A stretch of 64,000 bases of DNA from Novosphingobium colocasiae (GCF_014652555.1 NZ_BMZA01000004.1:62001-126000); one strand, 5' to 3'; positions 44,546-54,091 are shown, numbered from the stretch's first letter. The notes: generated by a model from the letters alone, not told the origin. Program-made: numbers and translations.

Positions 44546-45247
44546 ATGCTGGGTGATCTTGTCCGCTACCTGGATTCCGTCGTCGCGCGCGATCCCGCGC
44601 CGCGTTCGCGCTGGGAAGTGCTGCTCTATCCCGGAGCCTGGGCGCTGTTCTTTCACAAGATCGCCCACCGTCTGTTCAAGGCGCGGCTGTTTTTCCTCGC
44701 CCGCGCGGTGAACCATTTCTCGCGCTTCCTGACCGCGATCGACATTCATCCCGGTGCCCGCATCGGCAAGAACTTCTTCATCGACCACGGCTTCACCGTC
44801 ATCGGCGAAACGGCCGAGATCGGCGATAACGTCACGATCTATCAGTGCGTTACCTTGGGCGGCTCGAACCCCACCAACGGCGTCGGCGGCAAACGCCACC
44901 CGACCTTGCTGGATGACGTGATCGTCGGCTCGGGCGCGCAGATCATAGGTCCCGTCACCGTCGGCCGTCGCGCGCGGATCGGGGCCAGCGCGGTGGTGAC
45001 CGAGAACGTGCCCGAAGGCGCGACGATGATCGGCGTCAAGGCCCGCTCCACGCTGGTTTCGGCCGAGACCTATGCCCGCCAGTTCATGCCCTATGGCACG
45101 CCGTGCAAGGAGCCGTGCGAGCCAGCCCCGAACCAGCGCGTCGATGAACTGGAAGAACAAATCGCGCTGCTGCGTAGTGAGATCGACGCGCTCAAGGCGG
45201 CGCGTGAGGATGTCCGGGCCGACGAACCGGTGGTGAAGGGCATCTGA
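44546..45247 (+). CDS. cysE: serine O-acetyltransferase (CysE/EpsC type)
   Basis: 233 residues. Left-handed beta-helix hexapeptides run through residues about 70-165 (IHPGARIGKNFFIDHGFTVI, GDNVTIYQCVTLGG), including the catalytic His in DHGFTVIGE and the following NPTNGVGGKRHPTL. It makes O-acetylserine for cysteine synthesis. The C-terminal coiled helix (VDELEEQIALLRSEIDALKA) is longer than in E. coli CysE and typical of the EpsC subtype. The DUF2794 gene starts 5 bases downstream. Confidence 0.94.
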   Translation: MLGDLVRYLDSVVARDPAPRSRWEVLLYPGAWALFFHKIAHRLFKARLFFLARAVNHFSRFLTAIDIHPGARIGKNFFIDHGFTVIGETAEIGDNVTIYQCVTLGGSNPTNGVGGKRHPTLLDDVIVGSGAQIIGPVTVGRRARIGASAVVTENVPEGATMIGVKARSTLVSAETYARQFMPYGTPCKEPCEPAPNQRVDELEEQIALLRSEIDALKAAREDVRADEPVVKGI

Positions 45248-45252
45248 CCGGG

Positions 45253-45624
45253 ATGAGCGTTGGCCCTAACGGTCCCACCAGCACCCCTGCCAGCATCGTC
45301 GCATTCCCCGGCCGCGCCCCGCTCCAGATCGGGTTCGAGCGGCCGGAACTCCAGCGCATCCTCGATCTCTACGGCCGCATGGTCGCGGCCGGGCTGTGGC
45401 GTGACTATGCCATGGATTTCGACAAGGACGCCGCCGCCTTCAGCGCCTATCGCCGCGCGGCCGAACGCCCGCAGGCCCGCATCGAAAAACGTCCGTCGCT
45501 CCGTACCCGCCAAGGCATGTGGACGCTGTTCGGCGAAGCCGGGCAGATCCTCAAGCGCGGCCACGAACTGGCAGGCGTGCTGAGCCCGCTGGAACGCAAG
45601 CTGCTCAAGGTGGTGGAAGACTGA
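45253..45624 (+). CDS. DUF2794 protein
   Basis: 123 residues. The body GFERPELQRILDLYGRMVAA, WRDYAMDFDKDAAAFSAYRR and LRTRQGMWTLFGEAGQILKR matches DUF2794, a small alphaproteobacterial family of unknown function that keeps company with cysE. Its start is 5 bases past cysE, and its last 20 bases overlap the end of a gene on the other strand. Confidence 0.85.
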   Translation: MSVGPNGPTSTPASIVAFPGRAPLQIGFERPELQRILDLYGRMVAAGLWRDYAMDFDKDAAAFSAYRRAAERPQARIEKRPSLRTRQGMWTLFGEAGQILKRGHELAGVLSPLERKLLKVVED

Positions 45625-46732
45625 TCCTTCCGGGGATCAGGACAGCCGCAGCCGGCAACCGCAAGCGCAGAGCTTCGGGCGCGAGATGTAGTGCCCGCGC
45701 GCGCAGAGGGGCCCATAATACCGATAGCGCCAGCAATGCACAGCCGATGAGCAATGTCGTCAGGGCTACCGCCGAGCTTACGGAGCCAAAGGTGTCCAGC
45801 AACGCGAATAGGGCCGCAATCACATAGGCCAGCGCCGATACCAGCAGCGCCCGGCGATCGATGATCAACGCGATAAAGCCAAAGGCGCAGTAAATCCCCA
45901 GCACGGCGAGGCCGCTAGCAAGCGAAATGCGATTATTGCCGAGAACCCCCAGCCAGTAAAACATCGGGTGGGCGAGTAACGGTGCTGCGAGAAGGTGAAG
46001 CCAGAAAGCGATGTCAGCACGCTGGGTTCGGCGTTCAGGATCAGATAGATCCCACCGCATCGCGACTATGAACACGACAATCCCGCAACCGAGGGCAACG
46101 GGCGCGATGAAGGGATTTGCGGCAATTTTCTGGTCCGTCAAGGCGGCCACAATGGCCAGGACAATGAGCACGGCTGCGCCGATTGCGGCTGCGACTGTGA
46201 TCGCGATGCGGAAACGCAACCAGTGCAGGACAGCGCAAATTCCCGCAATTGCGGCCCCAGCCAAAGCCATCAGTCCCTCCTGCCACGGATAGCGGACTTC
46301 TGCGGTCCAGAAGTTGGTGTGGCCGTTATAATTGAAGGAACGGACGATCTCATGCCGCGGCATTAGCAGTCCCGCAACGTCACTCGCCGCGATCCCTGCG
46401 CCAACGACAAGCGCGCCCAGCAAAACAATGGACGGGAGTGCCATATGGCGTTTGCGGGTGAATATTTCGGCCATCGCCCAACTAGCGATAGCGACCAGAG
46501 CGCCGCCGACCCAGGCATGGCTGTCAGTCCCCACATAGATGGCCGAAAAGATGACGAGCGAGCAGGCAATGGTGACGAAAATGTCATTGAAGCTCGAGAT
46601 CAAGCGCACATTCTCTTCGTCGGCTGCCGGCAGGTTGCGAAGCTTGGCGACATGGTCCCGCAATGCATCGGCGGCTTGTGCGGTGATGGCACCGGCGGCC
46701 ACTGCGGAGGCAATCTCGCTCTCTGAATACAC
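45605..46732 (-). CDS. multi-pass membrane protein (DUF2157-like N-terminus)
   Basis: 375 residues. The N-terminal helical region (ESEIASAVAAGAITAQAADA) is soluble and resembles DUF2157-type segments; ten or so hydrophobic helices follow in pairs. Polar catalytic motifs are absent. Its 3' end overlaps DUF2794 by 20 bases. Base composition in its first half is slightly less GC-rich than the neighbours. It could be a transporter-like or structural membrane protein; I cannot say which. Confidence 0.7.
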   Translation of the reverse strand: MYSESEIASAVAAGAITAQAADALRDHVAKLRNLPAADEENVRLISSFNDIFVTIACSLVIFSAIYVGTDSHAWVGGALVAIASWAMAEIFTRKRHMALPSIVLLGALVVGAGIAASDVAGLLMPRHEIVRSFNYNGHTNFWTAEVRYPWQEGLMALAGAAIAGICAVLHWLRFRIAITVAAAIGAAVLIVLAIVAALTDQKIAANPFIAPVALGCGIVVFIVAMRWDLSDPERRTQRADIAFWLHLLAAPLLAHPMFYWLGVLGNNRISLASGLAVLGIYCAFGFIALIIDRRALLVSALAYVIAALFALLDTFGSVSSAVALTTLLIGCALLALSVLWAPLRARALHLAPEALRLRLPAAAVLIPGRISLPPP

Positions 46733-46798
46733 TTATCGCTCCGTTCATGCGTTGCCGGAATGTGTCGCCAAACGCCTGGCGCTGCTGGTGTTCGGCGC

Positions 46799-47482
46799 TT
46801 AACCGAAAATCAGGTCGGTGTTGTCCAGGTTACTTTGGGCCTTGGTGATGCCGCCGATCACCAGCACGAGGCTTGATGCCGAACCACACAGCAGCAGCAT
46901 GGCGAGGGCGAGCATACCCTCGTTCGCGCCGGGGGGAACCAGCACTATGGCGTTGGTCATCCCGTCGTACAGGGCAAGGATGCCCAGCAAGGTAAGGATC
47001 AGGCCACCGCCGAGATAGCCGGCCCACCAGATGCTGACGCCGGCGACATCCGCCTTCGCTTGCCATTCGTCCTCGCCGTGGCTGCGGTTCCACAGTTCAC
47101 GGACGATGCCGGGGGGCACGAACAGGTTCGCGATCGGGACAAAGTAGCTTGCCACGCTCTACACCGGGCGGGCCTTGAGCCCCGGCAAACCGGCATCGTG
47201 CAGGTTGTCGATCGCGAAATAGAGCCAGACGAGAAAGAACAGCGCGGCAGGGACGACCGTGAGCACGCCGAGCAGCGTGGTTAACGACATGACGGCGATC
47301 GCCCCCACTTCCATCGCCGACTGCGGCACGGCGTATGGATTCGAAAGCACCTGGACGCAGCGCCACAGCCACAGGGGCAGCGCCAGGCCCCATAGCAGCA
47401 CGAACGCGCCCAGCGACAGTTGCGCCAGGACGCCCAGCACTTTCAACCGGCCGGTGCGGCCCCGATCGATCACTCCGCGCAT
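46799..47482 (-). pseudogene. DUF4328 membrane protein interrupted by an amber codon
   Basis: Two frames in the same register are separated by a single TAG at 47159-47161. The upstream part (47159-47482) ends ...HDAGLPGLKARPV and the downstream part continues SVASYFVPIANLFVPPGIVR and ELWNRSHG, which is the DUF4328 core. In homologous proteins a Trp commonly sits at this point (x-W-x-V-x-x-Y-F-V-P-I), so TGG to TAG is the simplest explanation. Together the halves make one protein of about 227 residues with four hydrophobic helices. A GTG at 47155 could restart translation. Sequencing error is possible. Confidence 0.75.
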
Positions 47483-47575
47483 GCTGACTGCCCCCAGCCC
47501 GTTGCCGCACGAAGCTGCCGGTGCGAACGCGCGCGGTCAATCGTGATGCGGCGGTGTGGTGTTAAATATTTGCAA

Positions 47576-48472
47576 TCATCGGCTGAGCATCCGCAGCGCG
47601 TGTGCAGCCTGGTCCATGCCGTTGACGAATTCGGCGTCCCCGGCGCAGGCGCTGATTTCGGGCCAGGCGGCGGCGAAGCCTTCGGCGGATAGCGCTTCAC
47701 CCTGCAACAGCACCCCATCATTCATCGTGATGTGCGCGCTCTGGAACACGCCGCCCCCGGCGCCGACGATGGCGTTGGTCGGGGCATCGCGCGATACCAG
47801 GTAGATCGCCGCCGGAACCACGCTGTCGGGCCCGAAGGCGTGATAGGCCTCTTCCGGGAAGATATCGGCGGTCATGCGGGTGCCGGCGGTGGGCATGATC
47901 GCGTTGACCCGGATATCGTAGCGCGCGCCTTCCATACGCAGGGTGCGGGCAAGGCCGATCAGGCCCGCCTTGGCCGCGCCGTAGTTAGCCTGGCCGAAGT
48001 TGCCGCCGAGCCCGGTGGACGAGGTTGTCATCAGCACCCGGCCGTAGCCCTGATCGCGCATGATGTTCCACACCGCCTTGGTGGCATAGGCGCTGCCGAG
48101 CAGGTGGACGCGCACTACCCGTTCGAAATCGGCCATGTCCATCTTGGCAAAGGTGCGGTCGCGCAGGATCCCGGCGTTGTTGATGAGGACGTGGACACCG
48201 CCCCATGCCTCTTTCGCCCGGGCGGCCATCGCCTCCATCTGCGCGAAATCGGAAACGTCGCCGCCATCGGCCATGGCTTCACCACCGGAGGCACGGATTT
48301 CCTCGACCACGGCGCGGGCGGCATCGGAATGGCCGCTGCCGTCGCGCGCGCCGCCGAGGTCATTGACCATCACCCTGGCACCGCGCCGCCCCAGTTCCAG
48401 CGCATAGGCCCGGCCGAGGCCATTGCCGGCACCAGTCACGATGGCAACCTGGCCGGCGAACGATATGGTCAT
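47576..48472 (-). CDS. short-chain dehydrogenase, MFE-type hydroxyacyl-CoA dehydrogenase-like
   Basis: 298 residues. Cofactor site TGAGNGLGRAYALELGRRGA and the following VMVNDLGGARDGSG match the dehydrogenase unit of multifunctional enzyme type 2 (17-beta-HSD4 group), which favours NAD. The Asn-Ser-Tyr-Lys set is seen in NNAG, TTSSTG and the NYGAAKAGLIGLAR block. The last 60 residues lack the hydratase or sterol carrier domains of the long forms. It probably oxidises 3-hydroxyacyl-CoA or a related alcohol. The ATG at 48472 is just before the Rossmann fold. Confidence 0.85.
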   Translation of the reverse strand: MTISFAGQVAIVTGAGNGLGRAYALELGRRGARVMVNDLGGARDGSGHSDAARAVVEEIRASGGEAMADGGDVSDFAQMEAMAARAKEAWGGVHVLINNAGILRDRTFAKMDMADFERVVRVHLLGSAYATKAVWNIMRDQGYGRVLMTTSSTGLGGNFGQANYGAAKAGLIGLARTLRMEGARYDIRVNAIMPTAGTRMTADIFPEEAYHAFGPDSVVPAAIYLVSRDAPTNAIVGAGGGVFQSAHITMNDGVLLQGEALSAEGFAAAWPEISACAGDAEFVNGMDQAAHALRMLSR

Positions 48473-48626
48473 GAGGCGGGTCTCCGAAGGCCGTGCGAAG
48501 CGATTCTGGCGCAAGGGGCCGCGGATCGGCCCGACTTCTTCCATAGCGCGACTTGCCCCGGACGCCATGCGGAGTCATAGGCGCATCAACGAATCTGTCC
48601 TGTCGGAACAGCGAAAGGCCCCGGTC

Positions 48627-48863
48627 ATGAAAGTGCGCGTCCACGTCAGCCTCAAGCCCGGCGTCCTCGATCCGCAGGGCCGCGCCATCCAGCACTCGCT
48701 CGAAGGTCTGGGCTTCGCGGGTGTCCACGATGTGCGCGCCGGTCGCCTGTTCGAGCTGGATGTCGACAACGGCGTATCGGATGAGGCGCTGGACGATATG
48801 TGCCGCAAGCTGCTCGCCAACATGGTGATCGAGAATTACCGCATCGAGAAGGTGGCCGCCTGA
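48627..48863 (+). CDS. purS: FGAM synthase subunit PurS
   Basis: 78 residues, the full PurS fold: [40 protein letters not shown] and a C-terminal [16 protein letters not shown]. PurS bridges PurL and PurQ in the three-part FGAM synthase. Its stop overlaps the purQ ATG by one base (TGATG), so translation is coupled. purL is not in the window. Confidence 0.95.
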   Translation: MKVRVHVSLKPGVLDPQGRAIQHSLEGLGFAGVHDVRAGRLFELDVDNGVSDEALDDMCRKLLANMVIENYRIEKVAA

Positions 48864-49540
48864 TGGCTTTCAACTCTGCCGTCATCACCTTTCCCGGCTC
48901 CAACTGCGACCGCGACATGGCGGTGGCGCTGGAGAAGGTATCGGGAACCGCGCCGCATCGCGTCTGGCACGGCGATGCCGACCTGCCGCAGGGGCTCGAT
49001 TTCATCGCGCTGCCCGGTGGCTTCTCTTATGGCGATTACCTGCGCTGCGGTGCCATCGCCTCGCGCTCGCCGGTGATGCAGGCGGTGATCGAAGCGGCCA
49101 ATCGCGGCGTGCCGGTCTTGGGCGTGTGCAACGGCTTCCAGGTGCTGACCGAAAGCGGCCTGCTGCCCGGCGCGCTGCTGCGGAACGCCACCATCCGCTT
49201 CGTCTGCAAGGACGCGAAGCTGACCGTGGAGAACGCCCAGTCGCTGTTCACCGGCGGCTATGAGGCGGGGCAGACCATCTCCGTGCCGGTCGCGCATCAT
49301 GACGGCAACTACTACGCCGATGATGCCACGCTGGACCGTCTCGAAGGTGAAGGCCGGGTGGCTTTCCGCTATGCCGAAAACGTCAACGGTTCGGCGCGGC
49401 AGATCGCCGGCGTGCTGAATGCCGCCGGCAACGTGCTGGGGATGATGCCGCACCCCGAACGCGCGATCGAGACGACGCATGGCGGCACCGACGGGCGCGC
49501 GCTGTTCGAAAGCGCGGTGCGCGGGCTCGTCGGTGCCTGA
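48863..49540 (+). CDS. purQ: FGAM synthase glutaminase subunit PurQ
   Basis: 225 residues, class I glutamine amidotransferase. The nucleophile Cys is in [13 protein letters not shown] and the His/Glu pair in [10 protein letters not shown]. The start [20 protein letters not shown] is typical of PurQ. It supplies ammonia to PurL for FGAM formation. It overlaps purS by one base. The opposing chrA gene ends 9 bases downstream. Confidence 0.97.
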   Translation: MAFNSAVITFPGSNCDRDMAVALEKVSGTAPHRVWHGDADLPQGLDFIALPGGFSYGDYLRCGAIASRSPVMQAVIEAANRGVPVLGVCNGFQVLTESGLLPGALLRNATIRFVCKDAKLTVENAQSLFTGGYEAGQTISVPVAHHDGNYYADDATLDRLEGEGRVAFRYAENVNGSARQIAGVLNAAGNVLGMMPHPERAIETTHGGTDGRALFESAVRGLVGA

Positions 49541-49549
49541 GCGGGGGGA

Positions 49550-50914
49550 TCAGGCCGGGAAGGCCTGACACAGCACCAGTCCGGCCCCTGCCGCCAGCGC
49601 GAGCACGGCCATGACGTTCCATTTGCGGCCGATCACCAGCCAGGCGGCCACGCCCGCAATCAGCGCCGCGCGCCAGTCAAGACTGGTCAGGTTGGGCAGT
49701 GCGATCTGCACCGGGCCTACGGTGGCCGGAGCGACCCGTGTGAACAGGACGTGCAGCGCGAACCAGACTGACAGGTTGGCGATCACGCCGACGATGCTGG
49801 CCGTGACCGCGGCGAGCGCCCCCTTGAGCCGCGGCGCATGTTCCAGCCGCTCGATCCACGGCGCGAAGGCGAAGATCCACAGGAAGCAGGGGGCGAACGT
49901 CACCCAGGTGGTCAGCGCCGCGCCCAGCAGGCCGGCGATGATGGGCGTGAACGGGGCAGGGTCGCGAAACGCCGCCAGATAGCCGACGAACTGGGTCACC
50001 ATGATCAGCGGGCCCGGCGTCGTTTCGGCAAGCCCCAGGCCATCGGCCATCTCCCCGGGCGAAAGCCAGCCGAAGCCCTGCACCGCCTGCTGGGCCATAT
50101 AGGCCAGCACCGCATAGGCCCCGCCGAAAGTAACGACCGCGAGCTTCGAGAAGAACACGCCCACCTGCCACAGGACGTGGTCCGGCCCGAGCAGCGCGAA
50201 CACCGCGATCATCGGCGCGGCCCAGGCGGCGCTGCCGATGGCGACGGCGTTGAGACTGTGCCGCCACGGGCGCGGGGCCAGTTCCCCCGCCGGCGCGACG
50301 GGTTTGAGCGCCAGCAGATGCGGCACCTTGGCGGCGGCAATCGTGCCGATCAGCCCGGCCCCCAGCACCACCAGCGGGAAGGGCAGGTTGAACAGGAACA
50401 GGCACAGGAAGGCGATACCCGCCAGAGCCCGCTTGAACCCCGTGTTGAGCGCCCTTCCGGCGACCCGCATCAGCGCCTGCACCACGATCGCCAGCACCGC
50501 CGCCTTGATGCCGAGGAACAGCGCGGCGAACCACGTCAGCTTGGCGGCGAAGCCATAGAGGATCGACAGGGCGAGGATCACCGCCGCACCGGGGATGACG
50601 AACAGCAGCCCCGCCGCCATCCCGCCCCTGATGCCATGCAGCTTGTTGCCGATCCAGATCGCCAGTTGCTGCGCCTCGGGGCCGGGGAGGAGATGGCAGA
50701 AGTTCAGTGCGTGGAGATATTGATCCTCGGTCACCCAGCCGCGTTCTTCGACCAGTTCGCGGTGCATGAGCGCGATCTGGCCGACCGGGCCGCCAAAGCT
50801 GAGGCAACCGATGCGCGCGAACACCCGCACCAGTTCGGGAAAATCGGGAACGGGGGATGCAGTTGCTGCAACGGGCGGCACATTGTCCGGCACGAAAGCC
50901 CTATACCTTTCCAT
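49550..50914 (-). CDS. chrA: chromate efflux transporter ChrA, two-domain form
   Basis: 454 residues with two homologous CHR domains. The first has LSFGGPVGQIALMHRELVEE and LPGPEAQQLAIWIG; the second has VTFGGAYAVLAYMAQQAV and TTPGPLIMVTQFVGYLAAF. The matching FGG and PGP motifs in each half mark the long CHR family. It exports chromate using the proton gradient. The ATG at 50914 is preferred to one at 50956 because the added residues do not resemble the family. No chrB regulator is adjacent. Confidence 0.9.
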   Translation of the reverse strand: MERYRAFVPDNVPPVAATASPVPDFPELVRVFARIGCLSFGGPVGQIALMHRELVEERGWVTEDQYLHALNFCHLLPGPEAQQLAIWIGNKLHGIRGGMAAGLLFVIPGAAVILALSILYGFAAKLTWFAALFLGIKAAVLAIVVQALMRVAGRALNTGFKRALAGIAFLCLFLFNLPFPLVVLGAGLIGTIAAAKVPHLLALKPVAPAGELAPRPWRHSLNAVAIGSAAWAAPMIAVFALLGPDHVLWQVGVFFSKLAVVTFGGAYAVLAYMAQQAVQGFGWLSPGEMADGLGLAETTPGPLIMVTQFVGYLAAFRDPAPFTPIIAGLLGAALTTWVTFAPCFLWIFAFAPWIERLEHAPRLKGALAAVTASIVGVIANLSVWFALHVLFTRVAPATVGPVQIALPNLTSLDWRAALIAGVAAWLVIGRKWNVMAVLALAAGAGLVLCQAFPA

Positions 50915-51040
50915 CCGCTGGAATGCGGACCTTTGAAAGGCAACGCTTGGGCGCATGGTGCCTGACCGGGAGGTTGCAGTGCCCCGGAAGGCTCTGTGTT
51001 ACGCGGGAACACGGCGGCCCGCAAGCCGCCACCGGCAGGA

Positions 51041-53404
51041 TCAGGCGGCGGTCTGCTTGGACAGGTAGTGGCGGCTGCGGAACAGCGCTTCGGCATCATG
51101 TGCCGCCATCGGCCGGCCGAAGTAGTACCCTTGGATCTTGCGGCAGCCGAGCTGGCGGATGATCTCTACCTCCTTCTCGGTCTCCGCACCTTCGGCGGTG
51201 GTGGACATCTCCAGGCTGTCGGCCATGGCGACGACCGCGCGGATGATCGCCAGGCTTTCGGCGTTGCCGGTGGCCGCACCCTGCACGAAGCTGCGATCGA
51301 CCTTGATCGTGGAGAAGCGCAGCTTGCGCAGGTAACCGAGCGAGGAATAGCCGGTGCCGAAATCGTCCAGCGCGATCTTGCAGCCCAGCGCCATCGCCTG
51401 CTCCAGCGCGGCGCGGGCCTGATTGCCGTCGCGCAGGAAGACGCTTTCGGTCACCTCCAGTTCCAGCCGCTGCGGCGCAAGACCGCTGGCGGAGAGGGCG
51501 GAGACCACTGTGGCGGCAAAGCTCTGGTCCAGCAACTGCTCGCCCGAGACGTTGACGGCGATGCGGATATGCTCGGGCCAGTGCGTCGCGGCGATGCAGG
51601 CCTGATGCAGGACCCATTCGCCGATCGGCACGATCAGGCGGGTATCTTCGGCCAGCGGGATGAACTTGGCCGGGCTGACCGGCCCCAGCGCCGGGCTGTT
51701 CCAGCGCAGCAGCGCCTCGAAGTTGGTCACCGCCTCGCTGGTGGCATCGACGACCGGCTGGAACACCAGGCTGAATTCGTTCGAATCGAGCGCGCGGCGC
51801 AGAGCGAATTCCAGTCGGCGGCGTTCCTCGGCATGGGCGTGCAACGCCGGCTCGTAGCTGTAGTGGACGTTGCCGCCCGAATCCTTGGCTCGATACAGCG
51901 CCAGATCGGCGTTGCGCATGAGCGTCTCGACCGTCGCCCCATCGCGCGGTCCGATCGCCGAGCCGACCGATGCCCCGACGAACAGGGTGTGGTGATCCAC
52001 TTCGTATGGTTGCGACAGGCGGTGGATGACCCGCTCGGCGACGCGCTTGACGTGATCGAGATCGGACGCGTCGCGAATGACGATGGCGAATTCATCGCCG
52101 CCCAAGCGGCCGCACAGCTCGTTTTCGCTGAGCTGTTCTTTCAGCCGTTCCGAAACGCGGGCCAGCAACTGGTCGCCGATGTGGTGGCCCAGCGTATCGT
52201 TGACCGCCTTGAAGCGATCGAGATCGATCATCAGGAACGCGCAGCGCCGCCGCCAGCGCTCGACATCGGCCAGCGCCTCGCCCAGCGTTTCGGTCAGCAT
52301 CATGCGGTTGGGCAGGCCGGTCAGGGTGTCATATCGGGCGAGCCAGGCGATCTTGTCGGAATTCTCGCGCGCTTCGGTGACATCCGAGCCGACGCCGCGA
52401 AAACCGTCGAAGTGGCCTTCATCCGTGAACTTGGGAGTGCCCGAAAGCTCCCACCAGCGCGCCTGTCCGGCGATGGAGACGCGCACCAGCAGATTGGAGA
52501 AATGCTCGCGCCGTTTCAGCCGCTCGGCCAGATCGTGGAGGCTGCTGGGGAACTGCCCGGTCTCCCACGCCTCGCCGGCGATGAGCTGGATGAACGAAAG
52601 GCCCTCGATCTCGCGGGCCTCGCGGGCCAGCGCAAAGGCGAAGCGGGGGGAGATTGCGCGCACGCGGCGGCCGGTATCGACCTGCCACAGCCAGTCCGCC
52701 TCGCCTTCCTCGAATTCGCGCAGCAGCATCGAGACGACCTCGTCCTTTTCGACCATGCCGACATGGGCAACTTTCGCGGTCAGGTCGCGCCGCCCGTTCT
52801 CCACCGCGCCGAAAATGACCAGGAAGGAGAACAGCGCGCTGATCGTCGCCATGTCGATCATGCCGGAAAACGCAAACTGCGCCGCGGCCGTGCCGCCGGC
52901 GATGCCCGCGAACAGGACGGTGGCCATGGGCACAGCCGGCATCAGCATGGCCGTGCCGACCATCAGGATCGCCAGCACGGTCCACATCTTCACCAGTATC
53001 TGGGCATCGATCAGGAACCCGAACCCGGCAAACGGGATGGCCCAGGTCAACGCATTGATGATCGAACCGAGCAACTGGCGCTTGATCTCGGCGCTCGACA
53101 ACCGGCGGCGCTCGGCCCCGATCAGGGACTGGTCGATCCGCCAGGCATTGAACAGGCCGGCACCGACTATCACCAGCCATAGCGCGAGGATTGCCGCGGG
53201 GATGCGGCCCATCAGGAAGAACCCGAGGGCCAGCGCGGCCACGCCCTGCGATACCGAACGGCCGATGCCGGCACCGGGCAGGGTGGAATACTGGAGGCCC
53301 CGCAAGCGCCCCCAATCGCCCTCCGCCGGATCGGTCACGCCGAGCACGGCAAGGATGGGCAGGTCCTTGGGCAAGGACAAAATCTGAGTGGGCGCACGGT
53401 TCAC
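51041..53404 (-). CDS. membrane GGDEF-EAL c-di-GMP enzyme
   Basis: 787 residues from GTG 53404. About six N-terminal helices (residues 35-200) are followed by a PAS-like segment (WLWQVDTGRRVRAISPRFAF), a GGDEF domain with intact GGDEF at 435-439, and an EAL domain (EAL at 563-565, then DDFGTGYSSLGYLRK and a TAEGAETEKE motif). Both active sites look competent. The RxxD inhibitory site, expected five residues before GGDEF, reads S-E-N-E instead, so product feedback is probably absent. A TTG at 53422 is an alternative start. Copy B of the 113-bp element lies about 100 bases upstream. Confidence 0.92.
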   Translation of the reverse strand: MNRAPTQILSLPKDLPILAVLGVTDPAEGDWGRLRGLQYSTLPGAGIGRSVSQGVAALALGFFLMGRIPAAILALWLVIVGAGLFNAWRIDQSLIGAERRRLSSAEIKRQLLGSIINALTWAIPFAGFGFLIDAQILVKMWTVLAILMVGTAMLMPAVPMATVLFAGIAGGTAAAQFAFSGMIDMATISALFSFLVIFGAVENGRRDLTAKVAHVGMVEKDEVVSMLLREFEEGEADWLWQVDTGRRVRAISPRFAFALAREAREIEGLSFIQLIAGEAWETGQFPSSLHDLAERLKRREHFSNLLVRVSIAGQARWWELSGTPKFTDEGHFDGFRGVGSDVTEARENSDKIAWLARYDTLTGLPNRMMLTETLGEALADVERWRRRCAFLMIDLDRFKAVNDTLGHHIGDQLLARVSERLKEQLSENELCGRLGGDEFAIVIRDASDLDHVKRVAERVIHRLSQPYEVDHHTLFVGASVGSAIGPRDGATVETLMRNADLALYRAKDSGGNVHYSYEPALHAHAEERRRLEFALRRALDSNEFSLVFQPVVDATSEAVTNFEALLRWNSPALGPVSPAKFIPLAEDTRLIVPIGEWVLHQACIAATHWPEHIRIAVNVSGEQLLDQSFAATVVSALSASGLAPQRLELEVTESVFLRDGNQARAALEQAMALGCKIALDDFGTGYSSLGYLRKLRFSTIKVDRSFVQGAATGNAESLAIIRAVVAMADSLEMSTTAEGAETEKEVEIIRQLGCRKIQGYYFGRPMAAHDAEALFRSRHYLSKQTAA

Positions 53405-53505
53405 CCCCCGCCCATACCCCAAGGGTGGTTAGTGCCGGGTAAATGCGTAGGGCGACGAGTGCAAAATAGTTCACATATCGCGGCGGGAAGCGGGAAATGG
53501 GGTCA

Positions 53506-53619
53506 GCGAAGTTTACAAAGGTTACACCGTGTAACTTTCTGTTCTAGTGATATTGTTCATATAAAACAGTGGGATAGTCATGTTTTTCGAAAGTTACACA
53601 TGTGCCGAAAAAATTCGCG
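53506..53619 (+). repeat. 114-bp AT-rich element with GTTACA/TGTAAC boxes, copy B
   Basis: It starts GCGAAGTTTACAAAGGTTAC and continues as GTTACAC-C-GTGTAAC, a 7-1-7 inverted repeat. An AT-rich middle of about 43 bases contains GTTCTAGTGATATT, and the end is TTTCGAAAGTTACACATG followed by CCGAAAAAATTCGCG. Copy A (5341-5453, minus strand) shares both ends almost base for base and the GATATT in the middle. Here it lies 102 bases before the GGDEF-EAL start, so a regulator binding the inverted repeat could act on that gene. Confidence 0.7.
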
Positions 53620-53722
53620 GTCGCAGTGGGGCCGACAATGAGAAAGAGCTGCGCGGATGATACCGTGCGGCGGGTGTGTAGGACAGTAGGGGAGGGGGAT
53701 ATAGAACCTCTCCCAACAAAGA

Positions 53723-53880
53723 GGATTTCACGCAGAGGCGCGAAGGCGCAGAGAGGTTCTGCTCGCCGCAGCGCCACTTCCTGTTTCATCGGTGCGCTTG
53801 TCTCCCGTTGAAAATAGGAGGAAGCCTGCGGCGCTGCGCCACACCTCTGCGCCTTCGCGGCTCTGCGTGAACCCGTTTTT
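53723..53880. repeat. GCGCAGAG long hairpin repeat, copy B1
   Basis: The left arm TTTCACGCAGAGGCGCGAAG pairs with the right arm CTTCGCGGCTCTGCGTGAAC. The inner GCCTGCGGCGCTGCGCC segment matches copies A and B2. It is followed by a T-run and the CTCGCGACAATCCTGAGGAT tail. Ends of arms are best conserved, as expected for a structure under pairing constraint. Confidence 0.7.
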
Positions 53881-53881
53881 T

Positions 53882-53945
53882 TCTTCTCGCGACAATCCTG
53901 AGGATGTCGATTCCCGAGGGGGCACCGGATGATTGACGCCGCCCG
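53882..53945. repeat. tail of hairpin repeat B1 (direct repeat 1)
   Basis: TTCTCGCGACAATCCTGAGG and, after a variable stretch, GGGGGCACCGGATGATTGAC with GCCGCCCG. The same tail follows B2 at 54246-54314 with only the central bases changed, so hairpin and tail moved or duplicated as one unit. Confidence 0.7.
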
Positions 53946-54091
53946 ACCTCGCACGTGAGAGCCTGATTGGCGATGCGGCGGTCGGCATGGGCGGAGGGGC
54001 GAACTGCCCGATGGACCCTGCAACAATTCGGGGTGAGGAGGCGGGCGTTTCGTGCGGGACATTTGCATCCGCCCGGACGAAAGCAGGAAAA

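Noticed and set aside
50996..53182. A 728-codon open frame opposite the GGDEF-EAL gene
   Set aside because: The minus-strand gene has complete GGDEF and EAL motifs; the plus-strand frame is its shadow.
53521..53535. GTTACACCGTGTAAC considered as a parS centromere site
   Set aside because: The known parS core is a GTTTCACGTGAAAC-type palindrome; this differs at several fixed bases and no parAB genes are near.
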